Of a stretch of DNA of 64,000 bases, positions 19,272-27,594 are shown in pieces. Made by a program: the position numbers and the translations under genes. Below the pieces are notes generated by a model. The model was not told the DNA's origin, searched no databases, and saw nothing but the letters and a program-made list of their open reading frames with translations. The DNA is from Betaproteobacteria bacterium MOLA814 (lineage in GTDB: Bacteria > Pseudomonadota > Gammaproteobacteria > Burkholderiales > Burkholderiaceae_C), in assembly GCA_000496475.1 (NCBI GenBank), contig AYMW01000003.1:30465-94464 (forward strand), in the 5' to 3' direction. The number at the start of each line of letters is the position of its first letter. Position 1 is the first letter of the stretch.

Positions 19272-19799
19272 TTAGGCGACCTTCACAAACTTGGCTTGCG
19301 TTTGGATGTGGACTTCGCGCCCCATGATTTCCAGCAAGATCAGCACGCGGTCTTGGGCTGATGACTTCACCATGGCTTGAAGACCTTTAAGGGGTCCATC
19401 TATCAGTTCGACAGCAGTGCCAGCCACCAGGCCGTGGCTGACAACCTCGTCTTGACCAGATATGCGCTTGGCCATCTCCATACTGGCCACCACAATGTCA
19501 TTGGGCACCGTAGCGGGCTTGCTGGCGAATCTCACCAATTGGCTCACACCCAAGGTATAACGCACAGGTGCAATGGATTGCTCGGTGGAAGTGGTGCATA
19601 AAAACATGTAACGTGGGAACAATGCCTCCCAACGTTTGCGGGGCAGAACCAGTTCGGGCAGCATCACCACATAGCCTTGACGGCGAAGCTGCTCGCAAGC
19701 CTCACGCTCTGCCTTGGGCTTGCTCTGAACCACATGCCAACGCTGCGCATCATCGCCGTAGTCAGGCTCATTGATGGCTGGTCGCGGTTCTACAGGCAT
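19272..19799 (-). CDS. NusG-family transcription antiterminator, RfaH-like
   Basis: 175 aa. The N-terminal NGN domain is recognisable: WHVVQSKPKAEREACEQLRRQGYVVMLPEL and LFPRYMFLCTT. The C-terminal KOW region is VAGTAVELIDGPLKGLQAMVKSSAQDRVLILLEIMGREVHIQTQ. The first motif (WHVVQSKPKxExxAxxxLxxQGY) resembles RfaH or other specialised NusG paralogues more than housekeeping NusG, which normally sits beside rplK and secE. RfaH-type factors bind RNA polymerase paused at ops elements and suppress termination in long operons. No ops-led operon is visible here, so the target is unknown. It lies 24 bases downstream of the CorC-type gene on the same strand. Confidence 0.8.
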   Translation of the reverse strand: MPVEPRPAINEPDYGDDAQRWHVVQSKPKAEREACEQLRRQGYVVMLPELVLPRKRWEALFPRYMFLCTTSTEQSIAPVRYTLGVSQLVRFASKPATVPNDIVVASMEMAKRISGQDEVVSHGLVAGTAVELIDGPLKGLQAMVKSSAQDRVLILLEIMGREVHIQTQAKFVKVA

Positions 19800-19823
19800 G
19801 AGGTCTCCATCTCGGTGGCAATT

Positions 19824-21122
19824 TTAAACATCGGTACTGTCGGTTTCAACAGAAACCGCATTCACTTGGTCAATACGCCGTCCGTGGACATGCGTGACTG
19901 TGAATAACCAATTATCAATTTTAACAGTATCTCCAGCACTCAACAATTCGCCAGACACGTATTGCAGCAGACCAGCCAAGGTGTTGTAACGGCTTTTAGC
20001 CTCATCAGGCCACGCTTCTACATGAAGGCGAACCTTAACCTCGTTGGCTGGCATGGCGCCGTCAAGCACCCAAGAGCCGTCTGGCTGCTCGGTGGCCCAC
20101 GTATCCAACGCCTCCTCAGATTTTAACTCGCCAGTGATGGCCTCTAGCAAATCTAAAGGGGTGAGCAAGCCTTGCACCACCCCGTACTCGTCAACCACAA
20201 ACACCATGCGCATAGCAGCCACTCTGTATTGCTCCAGCAGCTCCATACCATTGAGCGTCTCTGGCACGTACACGGCAGGCAAGGCATGCTGCCCCAACAA
20301 AGCGAAAGGCTCGCTGTGGCGCAGGCGCAGCATTTCAGCCATGTGCAGCACACCCACCACATCATCCAAACTGCCTTTGCAAATGGGATACCACGAGTGG
20401 CCCAATTCGCGCGCTTTTTCCAGACCGGCTTCTAAGTCTTGCGATGCGTCCAGCCAATGAATATCTGAGCGCGGCAACATAATGGAAGACAACACACGCT
20501 TGTCCAAGGCAAATACATTGCGGACCATTTGGTGCTCGTTGACCTCTATCACGCCAGCGCCCAAGCCCTCAGCCAAACTGGCTTGAATTTCTTCCTCTGT
20601 CACCACTTGCGACGCTTTGTTGTCGACACGTAACAACCTCAACACAAAGTGTGTGGTACTGGACAACAACACCACAAATGGGTGGGCAAACCGGGCCACG
20701 ATGGTCATGGGAATAGCCACGTAACGAGCTACCGCCTCGGGATACAACTGGCCAATGCGCTTGGGCACCAACTCGCCAAAGACGATGGTGACGAATGTGA
20801 TGGCCGCCACCACCAAGGCTGTCGCAACAATGGGTGCCGTGGTGTCGGGCATGCCGTAAACCATCAGCGTTTCAGCAACACCGCCACTGAAGGCTGCCTC
20901 ACCCACAATACCGTTCAAGATACCAATGGACGTGATACCCACTTGAACAGACGACAAAAAAGCCGTCGGGTCATCCAGAAGCTTGGCTGCTGCAGCTGCG
21001 CCCTTGTCGCCAGCGTCGGCCATGCGCAGCAAGCGGCTTTTTTTACTGGAGGCCAATGCAAGCTCAGACAAGGCAAATGCGCCGTTGAGCAGGGTGAGAA
21101 AGAGAATGATTAAGTAGTTCAT
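19824..21122 (-). CDS. CNNM/CBS-domain membrane protein (HlyC/CorC family)
   Basis: 432 aa from the ATG at 21122 (MNYLIILFLTLLNGAFALSELAL); the frame upstream to 21194 is not family-like. Domain order: DUF21/CNNM membrane domain with about four helices (residues 1-200; GITSIGILNGIVGEAAF, VVFGELVPKRIGQLYPE), a CBS pair with MLPRSDIHWLDAS and VVDEYGVVQGLLTPLDLLEAI, then a CorC_HlyC domain (GSWVLDGAMPANEVKVRL, YNTLAGLLQYVSG, GDTVKIDNWLFTVTHVHGRRIDQV). Members are linked to magnesium or cobalt efflux; the haemolysin name is historical. The exact ion is unknown. Confidence 0.87.
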   Translation of the reverse strand: MNYLIILFLTLLNGAFALSELALASSKKSRLLRMADAGDKGAAAAAKLLDDPTAFLSSVQVGITSIGILNGIVGEAAFSGGVAETLMVYGMPDTTAPIVATALVVAAITFVTIVFGELVPKRIGQLYPEAVARYVAIPMTIVARFAHPFVVLLSSTTHFVLRLLRVDNKASQVVTEEEIQASLAEGLGAGVIEVNEHQMVRNVFALDKRVLSSIMLPRSDIHWLDASQDLEAGLEKARELGHSWYPICKGSLDDVVGVLHMAEMLRLRHSEPFALLGQHALPAVYVPETLNGMELLEQYRVAAMRMVFVVDEYGVVQGLLTPLDLLEAITGELKSEEALDTWATEQPDGSWVLDGAMPANEVKVRLHVEAWPDEAKSRYNTLAGLLQYVSGELLSAGDTVKIDNWLFTVTHVHGRRIDQVNAVSVETDSTDV

Positions 21123-21140
21123 AGCATCGATAATGTCGTG

Positions 21141-22004
21141 ATGGCACTGTACATGATTGGCGACATACAAGGCTGCGACTTTGAGTTGTCGCAATTACTT
21201 CAACACATTAATTTCTCACCCAGCCGCGACACCTTGTTCGCGCTGGGCGACTTGGTCAACCGCGGACCACACTCACTGGCCGTGCTGCGCAGGCTACAAG
21301 CACTGGGCTCAAGCGCCCAATGCCTGCTGGGCAATCACGACTTGCACTTATTGGCCATTGGCTTGACGGGTGCCAGACACAAGCGCCTTGACACGCTGCA
21401 AGACATTTTGAATGCGCCAGACCGAGCTGACTTACTGGATTGGCTGCGCAAGAAACCATTGGCCATTCACCAGCATGGCTGGCTGATGGTTCATGCTGGC
21501 GTATTGGCCCAGTGGACGCTGGCAGAAACGCTGCACATGGCAGCCCTTGCCAGCGCCACCATTGGGCACGATGACCCACAGGTGTATCAACACTTTTTCA
21601 AACACATGTATGGCAACATGCCCAACAGTTGGGCGTCTGGCCTCAACGCCAGCCCCCTCGATCAGATGCGCCTGAGCGTGAACGCCTTGACACGCATACG
21701 GTTGTGCGACACGCAGGGACTTATGAACTTTGAGCACAAAGGGTCTGCGCAACTGGCCCCAGCAGGCCTGATGCCTTGGTTTGAGGTACCAGGCAGGGCC
21801 ACCGTCGACGTACGCATTGGTTTTGGACACTGGTCAACCCTTCAGCTAACGCAGGCCACTCAGGTGCCGCTGGGCGGCGTGTTGCCGTTAGATGGCGGTT
21901 GTTTGTGGGGCGGGTGTCTGCAAGCAGCAGAATTTTCACCGGGTAGTCCGGATGTGTTGCTGCACCGGGTAGCTTGCCAAGGGGCACAACTGCCAAGCGA
22001 ATAG
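21141..22004 (+). CDS. apaH: Symmetrical bis(5'-nucleosyl)-tetraphosphatase
   Basis: 287 aa from the ATG at 21141 (MALYMIGDIQGC); a GTG three bases upstream is possible. Metallophosphatase motifs: GDIQGCDFEL, GDLVNRGPHSLAVLRRL, LLGNHDLHLLAIGL, and HAGVLAQW. It hydrolyses Ap4A to two ADP and can remove dinucleotide caps from RNA. The length is usual. It is divergent from the CorC-type gene with only 18 bases between start codons, so promoters must lie within the neighbouring coding sequence. Confidence 0.94.
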   Translation: MALYMIGDIQGCDFELSQLLQHINFSPSRDTLFALGDLVNRGPHSLAVLRRLQALGSSAQCLLGNHDLHLLAIGLTGARHKRLDTLQDILNAPDRADLLDWLRKKPLAIHQHGWLMVHAGVLAQWTLAETLHMAALASATIGHDDPQVYQHFFKHMYGNMPNSWASGLNASPLDQMRLSVNALTRIRLCDTQGLMNFEHKGSAQLAPAGLMPWFEVPGRATVDVRIGFGHWSTLQLTQATQVPLGGVLPLDGGCLWGGCLQAAEFSPGSPDVLLHRVACQGAQLPSE

Positions 22005-22113
22005 CACAGCCACAACAAGCATTGGCTGTTGACGCGGCCTGCCAACATAGCCGAAGTTCTCCTCGCCTAGCGACTCAATTGAATGCAGTCCATTGAGTGG
22101 CGCCGGCTTGGGG

Positions 22114-23559
22114 TTACTCCACTACCGCTTGAAACAAGGCCGCCACTTTGCGCTTGGACTTGATGTTAGCGGACAGCCCACGGCCACGTGCTGGCGCTGC
22201 GGCCTCCCAAGCGGCAGGGGCGCTGTCCGCTTTGGCCTGATAAGGCTGGTCAAACAACGGGTCCTTGCTCATTTGACGTGGAGGGGGTTGGTAGCGCCCT
22301 TTCGGGTCTTGGCTATCAGCGCGTTTTTCCTTGCCGTCTTCACGGCGGTGTTGCAACCTATGCCCATCGTTGAGACGCTTGGGCGCACGCTCAGACACGA
22401 AGTCCGCGCCCGGGCGAGGGCCCGTGTCAACCGTCTCAACCTCGGCCTTGATATTGATGAGTTTTTCGATGTCGCTGAGCAACCGTGCATCGCTGTTGGA
22501 TACAAACGAAATGGCCAAACCAGAAGCACCAGCGCGTCCGGTGCGACCAATGCGGTGAATGTAGTCTTCGGCGTTGTACGGCAAGTCGATGTTAAACACA
22601 GCAGGCACATCCTTGATGTCCAGCCCGCGCGCAGCCACGTCGGTACACACCAACAAATCCACTTCGCCACTCTTGAATGCCTCGAGTGCTTTGAGACGCT
22701 CATCTTGGCTCTTGTCGCCGTGCATGGCCGTGGTGCGAAGACCGTCACGCTCCAAGGCTTTGGCCAAACGGGCACAACCTAGTTTGCTGTTAACAAATAC
22801 AAATGCCTGCGTCACGTTGTGCTGCTTCAGCAAAGCAACCAGCGCATGGCGCTTGTCTTCTCCACTGGCGCTGTAGAAGCGCTGCTCAACATTGGCGGCA
22901 GCTGAGTTGGACCTGGCAACCTCGATGGTGACGGGGTCTTGAAGATAACTGCCAGCCAGCTTTTTGATGTCATTTGAGAAGGTAGCTGAGAACAACAGCG
23001 TGGTGCGCTTTTTAGGCAGATGACTCAGAATGCGCTGAAGATCTGGCAAAAAGCCAATGTCCAACATCCGGTCGGCCTCATCTAACACCACGTACTCAAC
23101 TTGGTTGAGCACAGCGCTTTTGCCTTCGATGTGGTCTAGCAAACGGCCAGGGGTTGCAACCAACACCTCCACGCCTTTGCGCAACTCAATGATTTGCGGC
23201 TTGATGTCCATGCCACCAAACACCACCGCGCTGCGCAAGTTGGTGAATTCGGCGTATTGTCTGATTTGATCGGCAACTTGGTTGGCCAACTCACGCGTAG
23301 GCAAGAGCACCAGTGCACGAACAGGGTGGCGTGCCGGCGACATGGAGGCATTCTCATGCTTGAGCAAGCGCTGCAACAAGGGCAACGAAAAAGCTGCTGT
23401 TTTACCAGTGCCCGTTTGGGCAGCCCCCATTACGTCGCGGCCTTGCAACACCACTGGGATGGCTTGGGCTTGGATAGGAGTCATTGTTTCGTAGCCCATT
23501 TGGGCTACGGCTTTGGCCAACGACGGTGCCAAATTTAGTTCTGAAAAGGATGCTGTCAT
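22114..23559 (-). CDS. rhlE: DEAD-box RNA helicase, RhlE type
   Basis: 481 aa from the ATG at 23559 (MTASFSELNLAPSLAKAVAQMGYETMTPIQAQAIP). The frame extends to 23664 without family support. Motifs: Q motif near residues 18-28, AQTGTGKTAAF (I), PTRELANQVADQI (Ia), VATPGRLLDH (Ib), VLDEADRMLDIGF (II), FSATFSN (III), and HRIGRTGRAG (VI). The tail after about residue 375 is basic and Arg/Gln-rich, ending SANIKSKRKVAALFQAVVE. It unwinds short RNA duplexes in ribosome or RNA turnover. It is one of two DEAD-box helicases in the window (see 57693-59672). Confidence 0.9.
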   Translation of the reverse strand: MTASFSELNLAPSLAKAVAQMGYETMTPIQAQAIPVVLQGRDVMGAAQTGTGKTAAFSLPLLQRLLKHENASMSPARHPVRALVLLPTRELANQVADQIRQYAEFTNLRSAVVFGGMDIKPQIIELRKGVEVLVATPGRLLDHIEGKSAVLNQVEYVVLDEADRMLDIGFLPDLQRILSHLPKKRTTLLFSATFSNDIKKLAGSYLQDPVTIEVARSNSAAANVEQRFYSASGEDKRHALVALLKQHNVTQAFVFVNSKLGCARLAKALERDGLRTTAMHGDKSQDERLKALEAFKSGEVDLLVCTDVAARGLDIKDVPAVFNIDLPYNAEDYIHRIGRTGRAGASGLAISFVSNSDARLLSDIEKLINIKAEVETVDTGPRPGADFVSERAPKRLNDGHRLQHRREDGKEKRADSQDPKGRYQPPPRQMSKDPLFDQPYQAKADSAPAAWEAAAPARGRGLSANIKSKRKVAALFQAVVE

Positions 23560-23750
23560 GTAGCCTAATATTGTCCCACGTTTACGCCAGGCAAGGCTAT
23601 AGCCTGGACTGCACTGCCCATGTGCAGGGAAAAATAAGGCCAAAATGGGCTTAACTAGAACCAAAGACCCCTATTTTTCAGGCTAAAACCGCACATTTGT
23701 AGGCTGTGCACCACACACTGGCGCCAGGACACCATGCAGTGCTGGGGGTT

Positions 23751-24317
23751 TTAAGCCTTGGGCAAGGTCACGCCCACTTGGCCTTGGTACTTGCCACCGC
23801 GGTCGGCATAGCTCACCTCGCACACCTCGTCGCTTTCAAAGAACAGCACCTGGGCACAGCCTTCGCCAGCATAAATCTTGGCAGGCAAGGGCGTGGTGTT
23901 TGAGAATTCCAAGGTCACAAAACCTTCCCACTCTGGCTCAAAAGGAGTGACGTTGACGATGATGCCGCAACGGGCATAGGTGCTTTTACCCAAACAAATG
24001 GTCAATACGTTGCGCGGAATACGGAAATACTCCAGCGTGCGTGCCAACGCAAAACTGTTAGGCGGGATGATGCAAGAGTCACCTGCAAAGTCCACAAAGC
24101 TCTTTTCATCAAAATTCTTAGGATCTACCACTGTCGAGTGGATATTGGTAAACACCTTGAATTCGGGCGCGCAACGAATGTCATAACCGTAACTGCTGGT
24201 GCCGTAACTGATGACTTTTTTGCCATCAACTTCGCGCACTTGGCTTGGCTCAAACGGCTCGATCAAGCCCTCGTTCTCAGCCATTCGCCTGATCCATTTG
24301 TCACTTTTAATACTCAT
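23751..24317 (-). CDS. dcd: dCTP deaminase
   Basis: 188 aa, full length, with an excellent GAGGAGGT before the ATG. It converts dCTP to dUTP and ammonia in pyrimidine deoxynucleotide synthesis. Motifs: [95 protein letters not shown], nearly invariant in the homotrimeric family. It lies 34 bases downstream of guaD on the same strand. Confidence 0.97.
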   Translation of the reverse strand: MSIKSDKWIRRMAENEGLIEPFEPSQVREVDGKKVISYGTSSYGYDIRCAPEFKVFTNIHSTVVDPKNFDEKSFVDFAGDSCIIPPNSFALARTLEYFRIPRNVLTICLGKSTYARCGIIVNVTPFEPEWEGFVTLEFSNTTPLPAKIYAGEGCAQVLFFESDEVCEVSYADRGGKYQGQVGVTLPKA

Positions 24318-24351
24318 GTTACCTCCTCAGTGTAAATAATTTATATGCTCA

Positions 24352-25713
24352 TTAATCAGCCAGCATTGTAGGCAAGGCCACGTGGGTTTGCTCTATGAGG
24401 CGGTCATCGCCCAACACAATCATGGCAAACAACTGTTCGTCTAAGGTCTCACACACGTGGGCTTTGCGCGCCAACATGGGGGTGGCCTTCGGGTTGATAA
24501 CCACAAAGTCAGCCTCGCACCCAGGTTGCAAATTGCCCACCACGCCGGCCAAGTCAAGCGCTTGCGCCGCACCAGCCGTGTGCAGCCACCACAAGTAACT
24601 TGGCGACAAAGTGGTGGCTGCTCGACCCTGCTTGGGCAAGTCCACACGCGCAGTCTCATAGGCGGCGCGCATGGTCCTAAACACATTCATGGACGTGCCA
24701 CCGCCCACATCGCTGGCCAGGCCCATGGCCATATGGTGGGATTTCCCCGCTGAAAAGTCAAAAAAACCACTGCCTAGAAACGCATTGCTGGTGGGGCAAA
24801 TAGCAGCTGCGGCGCCGGTCTGCGCCATCAAGTCACGGTCTTGCGCGTCTAGGTAAATGCAGTGGGCATAGACCGAGCGCTTGCGCAACAAGCCGTATTG
24901 GTTGTACACCTCAAGATAGCTGCGCGCTTCAGGATGCTGACTCGCCACCCACGCTATCTCGTCGTGATTTTCAGCCACGTGCGACTGCACCCAAACGCTG
25001 GCGTATTGCGTGGCCAGTTCCCCTGCACCCGCTAACTGCGCGTGTGAAGACGTTGGCACAAACCGTGGCGTGATGGCATAGCCCAAGCGGTCAATGCCGT
25101 GCCAACGGTTGATCAGCATTTCGGTATCAAGCAAACTTTTCTCGGTGGTGTCACGCACACCATCAGGACAATGTTGATCTTGCAAGCATTTGCCTGTCAG
25201 TATGCGCATGCCACGCGCGCGCGCGTTGGTAAACAAGGCCTCTACAGACGTCACGTGCGACGTTGCAAACGCCAGCGATGTGGTCACGCCGTGGCGACAC
25301 AACTCATCTAAAAAGAAACTCGCACGGCTGTTAGCCCACGTCGGGTCGACAAACTTGGCCTCTGCTGGAAAGGTGTAGTCCTCGAGCCAAGGCAGCAAGC
25401 CAGGCGATGGCGAGCCAATCACGTCTAGCTGCGGGTAGTGAGAATGCAGGTCAACAAAACCAGGTGCAAGCCATTTGCCAGGGTAATGGGTGATATCCAG
25501 ATGTGGATAGTCAGGTCTGAGCGCGCTAAAAGCACCGCAGGCTAGCACAACATCACACACCACCAACTGGGCAGGGTCTGGTCCCACCACCAGCAGGCAA
25601 TCAGACTGCAAGTGGGCTTGCCCGCGATCATCAAAGTACAACATATCGGCCCGGTAGCCGCGCACATGGCTTACTTTGATGGTGGGGTGATGCAACTGAT
25701 CAGAACTAACCAT
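24352..25713 (-). CDS. guaD: Guanine deaminase
   Basis: 453 aa from the ATG at 25713, which overlaps the add stop codon by 8 bases; the frame is open further upstream only inside add. Amidohydrolase: metal ligands in PGFVDLHSHYPQLDVIGS, PRFVPTSSHAQLAGAG, VQSHVAENHDEIAWV, and YAHCIYLDAQDRDLM; the late Asp in GLASDVGGGTSMNVFRTMRAAYE is characteristic of guanine deaminase. It converts guanine to xanthine plus ammonia, feeding XdhAB. Translationally coupled to add. Confidence 0.93.
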   Translation of the reverse strand: MVSSDQLHHPTIKVSHVRGYRADMLYFDDRGQAHLQSDCLLVVGPDPAQLVVCDVVLACGAFSALRPDYPHLDITHYPGKWLAPGFVDLHSHYPQLDVIGSPSPGLLPWLEDYTFPAEAKFVDPTWANSRASFFLDELCRHGVTTSLAFATSHVTSVEALFTNARARGMRILTGKCLQDQHCPDGVRDTTEKSLLDTEMLINRWHGIDRLGYAITPRFVPTSSHAQLAGAGELATQYASVWVQSHVAENHDEIAWVASQHPEARSYLEVYNQYGLLRKRSVYAHCIYLDAQDRDLMAQTGAAAAICPTSNAFLGSGFFDFSAGKSHHMAMGLASDVGGGTSMNVFRTMRAAYETARVDLPKQGRAATTLSPSYLWWLHTAGAAQALDLAGVVGNLQPGCEADFVVINPKATPMLARKAHVCETLDEQLFAMIVLGDDRLIEQTHVALPTMLAD

Positions 25714-26758
25714 GTTGTACCGTCCACTGTGCCATCGCATTGTCAAGCTGCAGCTCATACTGCACGCGCAAGCGGTCGTCTATAAAACTCGCCTCAAAAC
25801 CATTGCGTACCAAGGTCAAGACATCTTGCGGCGACAACGACAAGGCCGTGATGATGGCGGCAAAGTTATCGTTCAAATAGCCACCAAAGTAAGCCGGATC
25901 ATCGCTGTTGACCATGGCGCACAAGTTGGCATCCAGCATGGTTTTAATCGGGTGTGTGGCCAGGTTTGGCGTGACTTGTAAGGCCATATTGGACAACGGA
26001 CACACCGTCAGCGGTATGCGCTCGGCCGCCAGTCGCGCCACCAGCGCCGCGTCCTCCATTGAGTGCACACCGTGGTCAATGCGGTGCACACCCAAGACAT
26101 CCAGCGCTTGCCATACATAAGCCGGCGGCCCCTCCTCGCCAGCGTGCGCAACCAGCTTTAACCCCTGGGCCGCGGCTTTTGCAAATACACGGGCAAATTT
26201 GTCAGGCGGATGACCTTGCTCGCTAGAGTCCAGCCCCACGCCTACCAAGTGAGCGCGGTAGGGTGCCGCTGCAAGCAATGTGGCAATCGCGTCGTCTTCA
26301 CTTAAGTGGCGCAAGAAACACAAAATGAGTGCGCTGCTCATGCCCCACTGCGCAGCTGCTTGTTGGCACGCGCGGTGTATGCCCAATATGACGGTGCCCA
26401 TGTCCACACCTCGCACTGTGTGTGACTGCGGGTCAAAAAACAACTCTGCGTGCACCACGTGATCTGCATGGGCCCGCTCTAAATACGCCCACGTCATATC
26501 AAAAAAATCTTGCTGGGTGATCAGCACTTGGGTGCCGGCGTAGTAAATGTCTAGGAAGCTTTGTAAATCATCAAAAGCATAAGCCGCCCTTACCTCACCG
26601 ACCGACTTGTACGGCAATGCCACGCCGTTTCGCATGGCCAAGGCAAACATCAACTCTGGCTCTAAAGTGCCTTCAATGTGCACATGCAGTTCTGCCTTAG
26701 GCAAGGCCGCCAGCAACGCAAGCGCTGCTTGCTCAGATTTAAAAACCACATCTGTCAT
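25706..26758 (-). CDS. add: Adenosine deaminase family protein
   Basis: 350 aa. Zinc-binding LPKAELHVHIEGTLEPELMF near the N-terminus, then KLVAHAGEEGPPAYVWQALDVLGVHRIDHGV, a conserved catalytic segment, and MVNSDDPAYFGGYLNDNF with the Asp pair. This is the ADA/adenine deaminase superfamily. The motifs also fit the bacterial adenine deaminase branch, so the substrate (adenosine or adenine) cannot be fixed from sequence. It is first in the add-guaD pair. The end of intron copy A is only about 30 bases upstream of the start codon, so any native promoter has been displaced or lies within the intron. Confidence 0.82.
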   Translation of the reverse strand: MTDVVFKSEQAALALLAALPKAELHVHIEGTLEPELMFALAMRNGVALPYKSVGEVRAAYAFDDLQSFLDIYYAGTQVLITQQDFFDMTWAYLERAHADHVVHAELFFDPQSHTVRGVDMGTVILGIHRACQQAAAQWGMSSALILCFLRHLSEDDAIATLLAAAPYRAHLVGVGLDSSEQGHPPDKFARVFAKAAAQGLKLVAHAGEEGPPAYVWQALDVLGVHRIDHGVHSMEDAALVARLAAERIPLTVCPLSNMALQVTPNLATHPIKTMLDANLCAMVNSDDPAYFGGYLNDNFAAIITALSLSPQDVLTLVRNGFEASFIDDRLRVQYELQLDNAMAQWTVQHG

Positions 26759-26789
26759 GACGATTCACCTTTACAACCCCAACAACCGT

Positions 26790-27498
26790 ATAGCCGGGGG
26801 TCTCTAACCTCCAGCCCCCACAACACCCTGCATGCGGATCCGCACAGGGCGTTCCCCAAAAAAACGCTTAAAGCAAGCTGGCCAATAAGCGCCGACTTAC
26901 CCCAATGCTGGTTACTGCTTGTGCGCCAACCTTCCTAAACCCGGTCGGGCACGAAAAATTGATCTGCACAGGCTCCACACTGATCGTCAGGTTCAGGCCG
27001 TCGCCGTGTCCCAACCATTACGATGGGCATGTGGCTACTATGCCATCTGCTGACTTTTGCTGACTTCTGCTGAATCACTGCACCGGTTACCCAGCACAGC
27101 GCTATCGGTGTGCATCTGGTTCGCTCTCTTTAGGCGATACACCCCAAAGAGCCAAGGCACTTATTCACCAGAGCCTCACTGGTTTATTGCCGATCGCCTG
27201 TTAAGCAGATCTCCCCAGATAAGAACATGATCCGTCCCTGCGCAACTGCACCATTGACGGTGGCCGTTAGATCACATGGCTTCGTCGTCTTGTGCCAACC
27301 CGCCTCCAGCCTACGCCTCATATGATATTTTTGTTCATCAGATCGCAGTTGTGCGTCCGCCTTCCTTCAGACCAAACTTCGCAGTTAAGCCCTTGCCATT
27401 CGCTAATACTTATGGCGTAATCCCAACATGGTTTTAGACGCCGATCTTCCTACAGAGGACTTTCACCTCATTAGTTCATGCTTATGCTGGGCGTACAC
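26790..27498 (-). mobile_element. Group II intron copy A, no reverse transcriptase (group IIC-like)
   Basis: On the minus strand the element starts GTGTACGCCCAGCA at 27498 and passes through GAGGTGAAAGTCCTC, AAGGGC, TCTGAAGGAAG, ATATGAGGC, AAGACGACGAAG and GGGGAGATCTG. The repeated AGAAGTCAGCA / AAAGTCAGCA / CATAGTA block lies near 27075-27035. It ends in a domain V-like hairpin (CCCTG..CAGGG, 26849-26826, preceded by CGC) and a domain VI-like hairpin with GGTTAGAGACC. From memory these match the ribozyme of group IIC introns such as the Oceanobacillus one. About 709 bases; domain IV has no open frame for a reverse transcriptase. The 3' end at 26790 (CTAT) is inferred by comparison with copy B. 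Confidence 0.8.
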
Positions 27499-27500
27499 AA

Positions 27501-27532
27501 ACGCAAGCACAGCGACTCGCAAGCTCGCGCGT
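27501..27532 (-). other. Imperfect stem-loop directly 5' of intron A insertion point
   Basis: On the minus strand ACGC..GAGC can pair with GCTT..GCGT with a two-base bulge and one G-T pair, and the intron starts three bases after it (TTT then GTGTACG). Group IIC introns prefer to insert just after stem-loops (terminators or attC sites), so this is a plausible target hairpin. GTCTAAC (27531-27537, + strand) next to it resembles an integron attC inverse core. Confidence 0.4.
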
Positions 27533-27562
27533 CTAACAGGCGTTATACGATCAGCTTATGAT
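27533..27562 (+). promoter_or_regulatory. Possible promoter of the nuclease-helicase cassette
   Basis: CTAACA (27533-27538) and TATGAT (27557-27562) are separated by 18 bases and resemble sigma-70 -35 and -10 boxes (4 of 6 and 5 of 6 matches). They lie just upstream of AAAAGGAAATC-ATG of the first cassette gene. Prediction by eye only. Confidence 0.4.
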
Positions 27563-27594
27563 CTTAGCATTCCCACAGAATTGAAAAGGAAATC

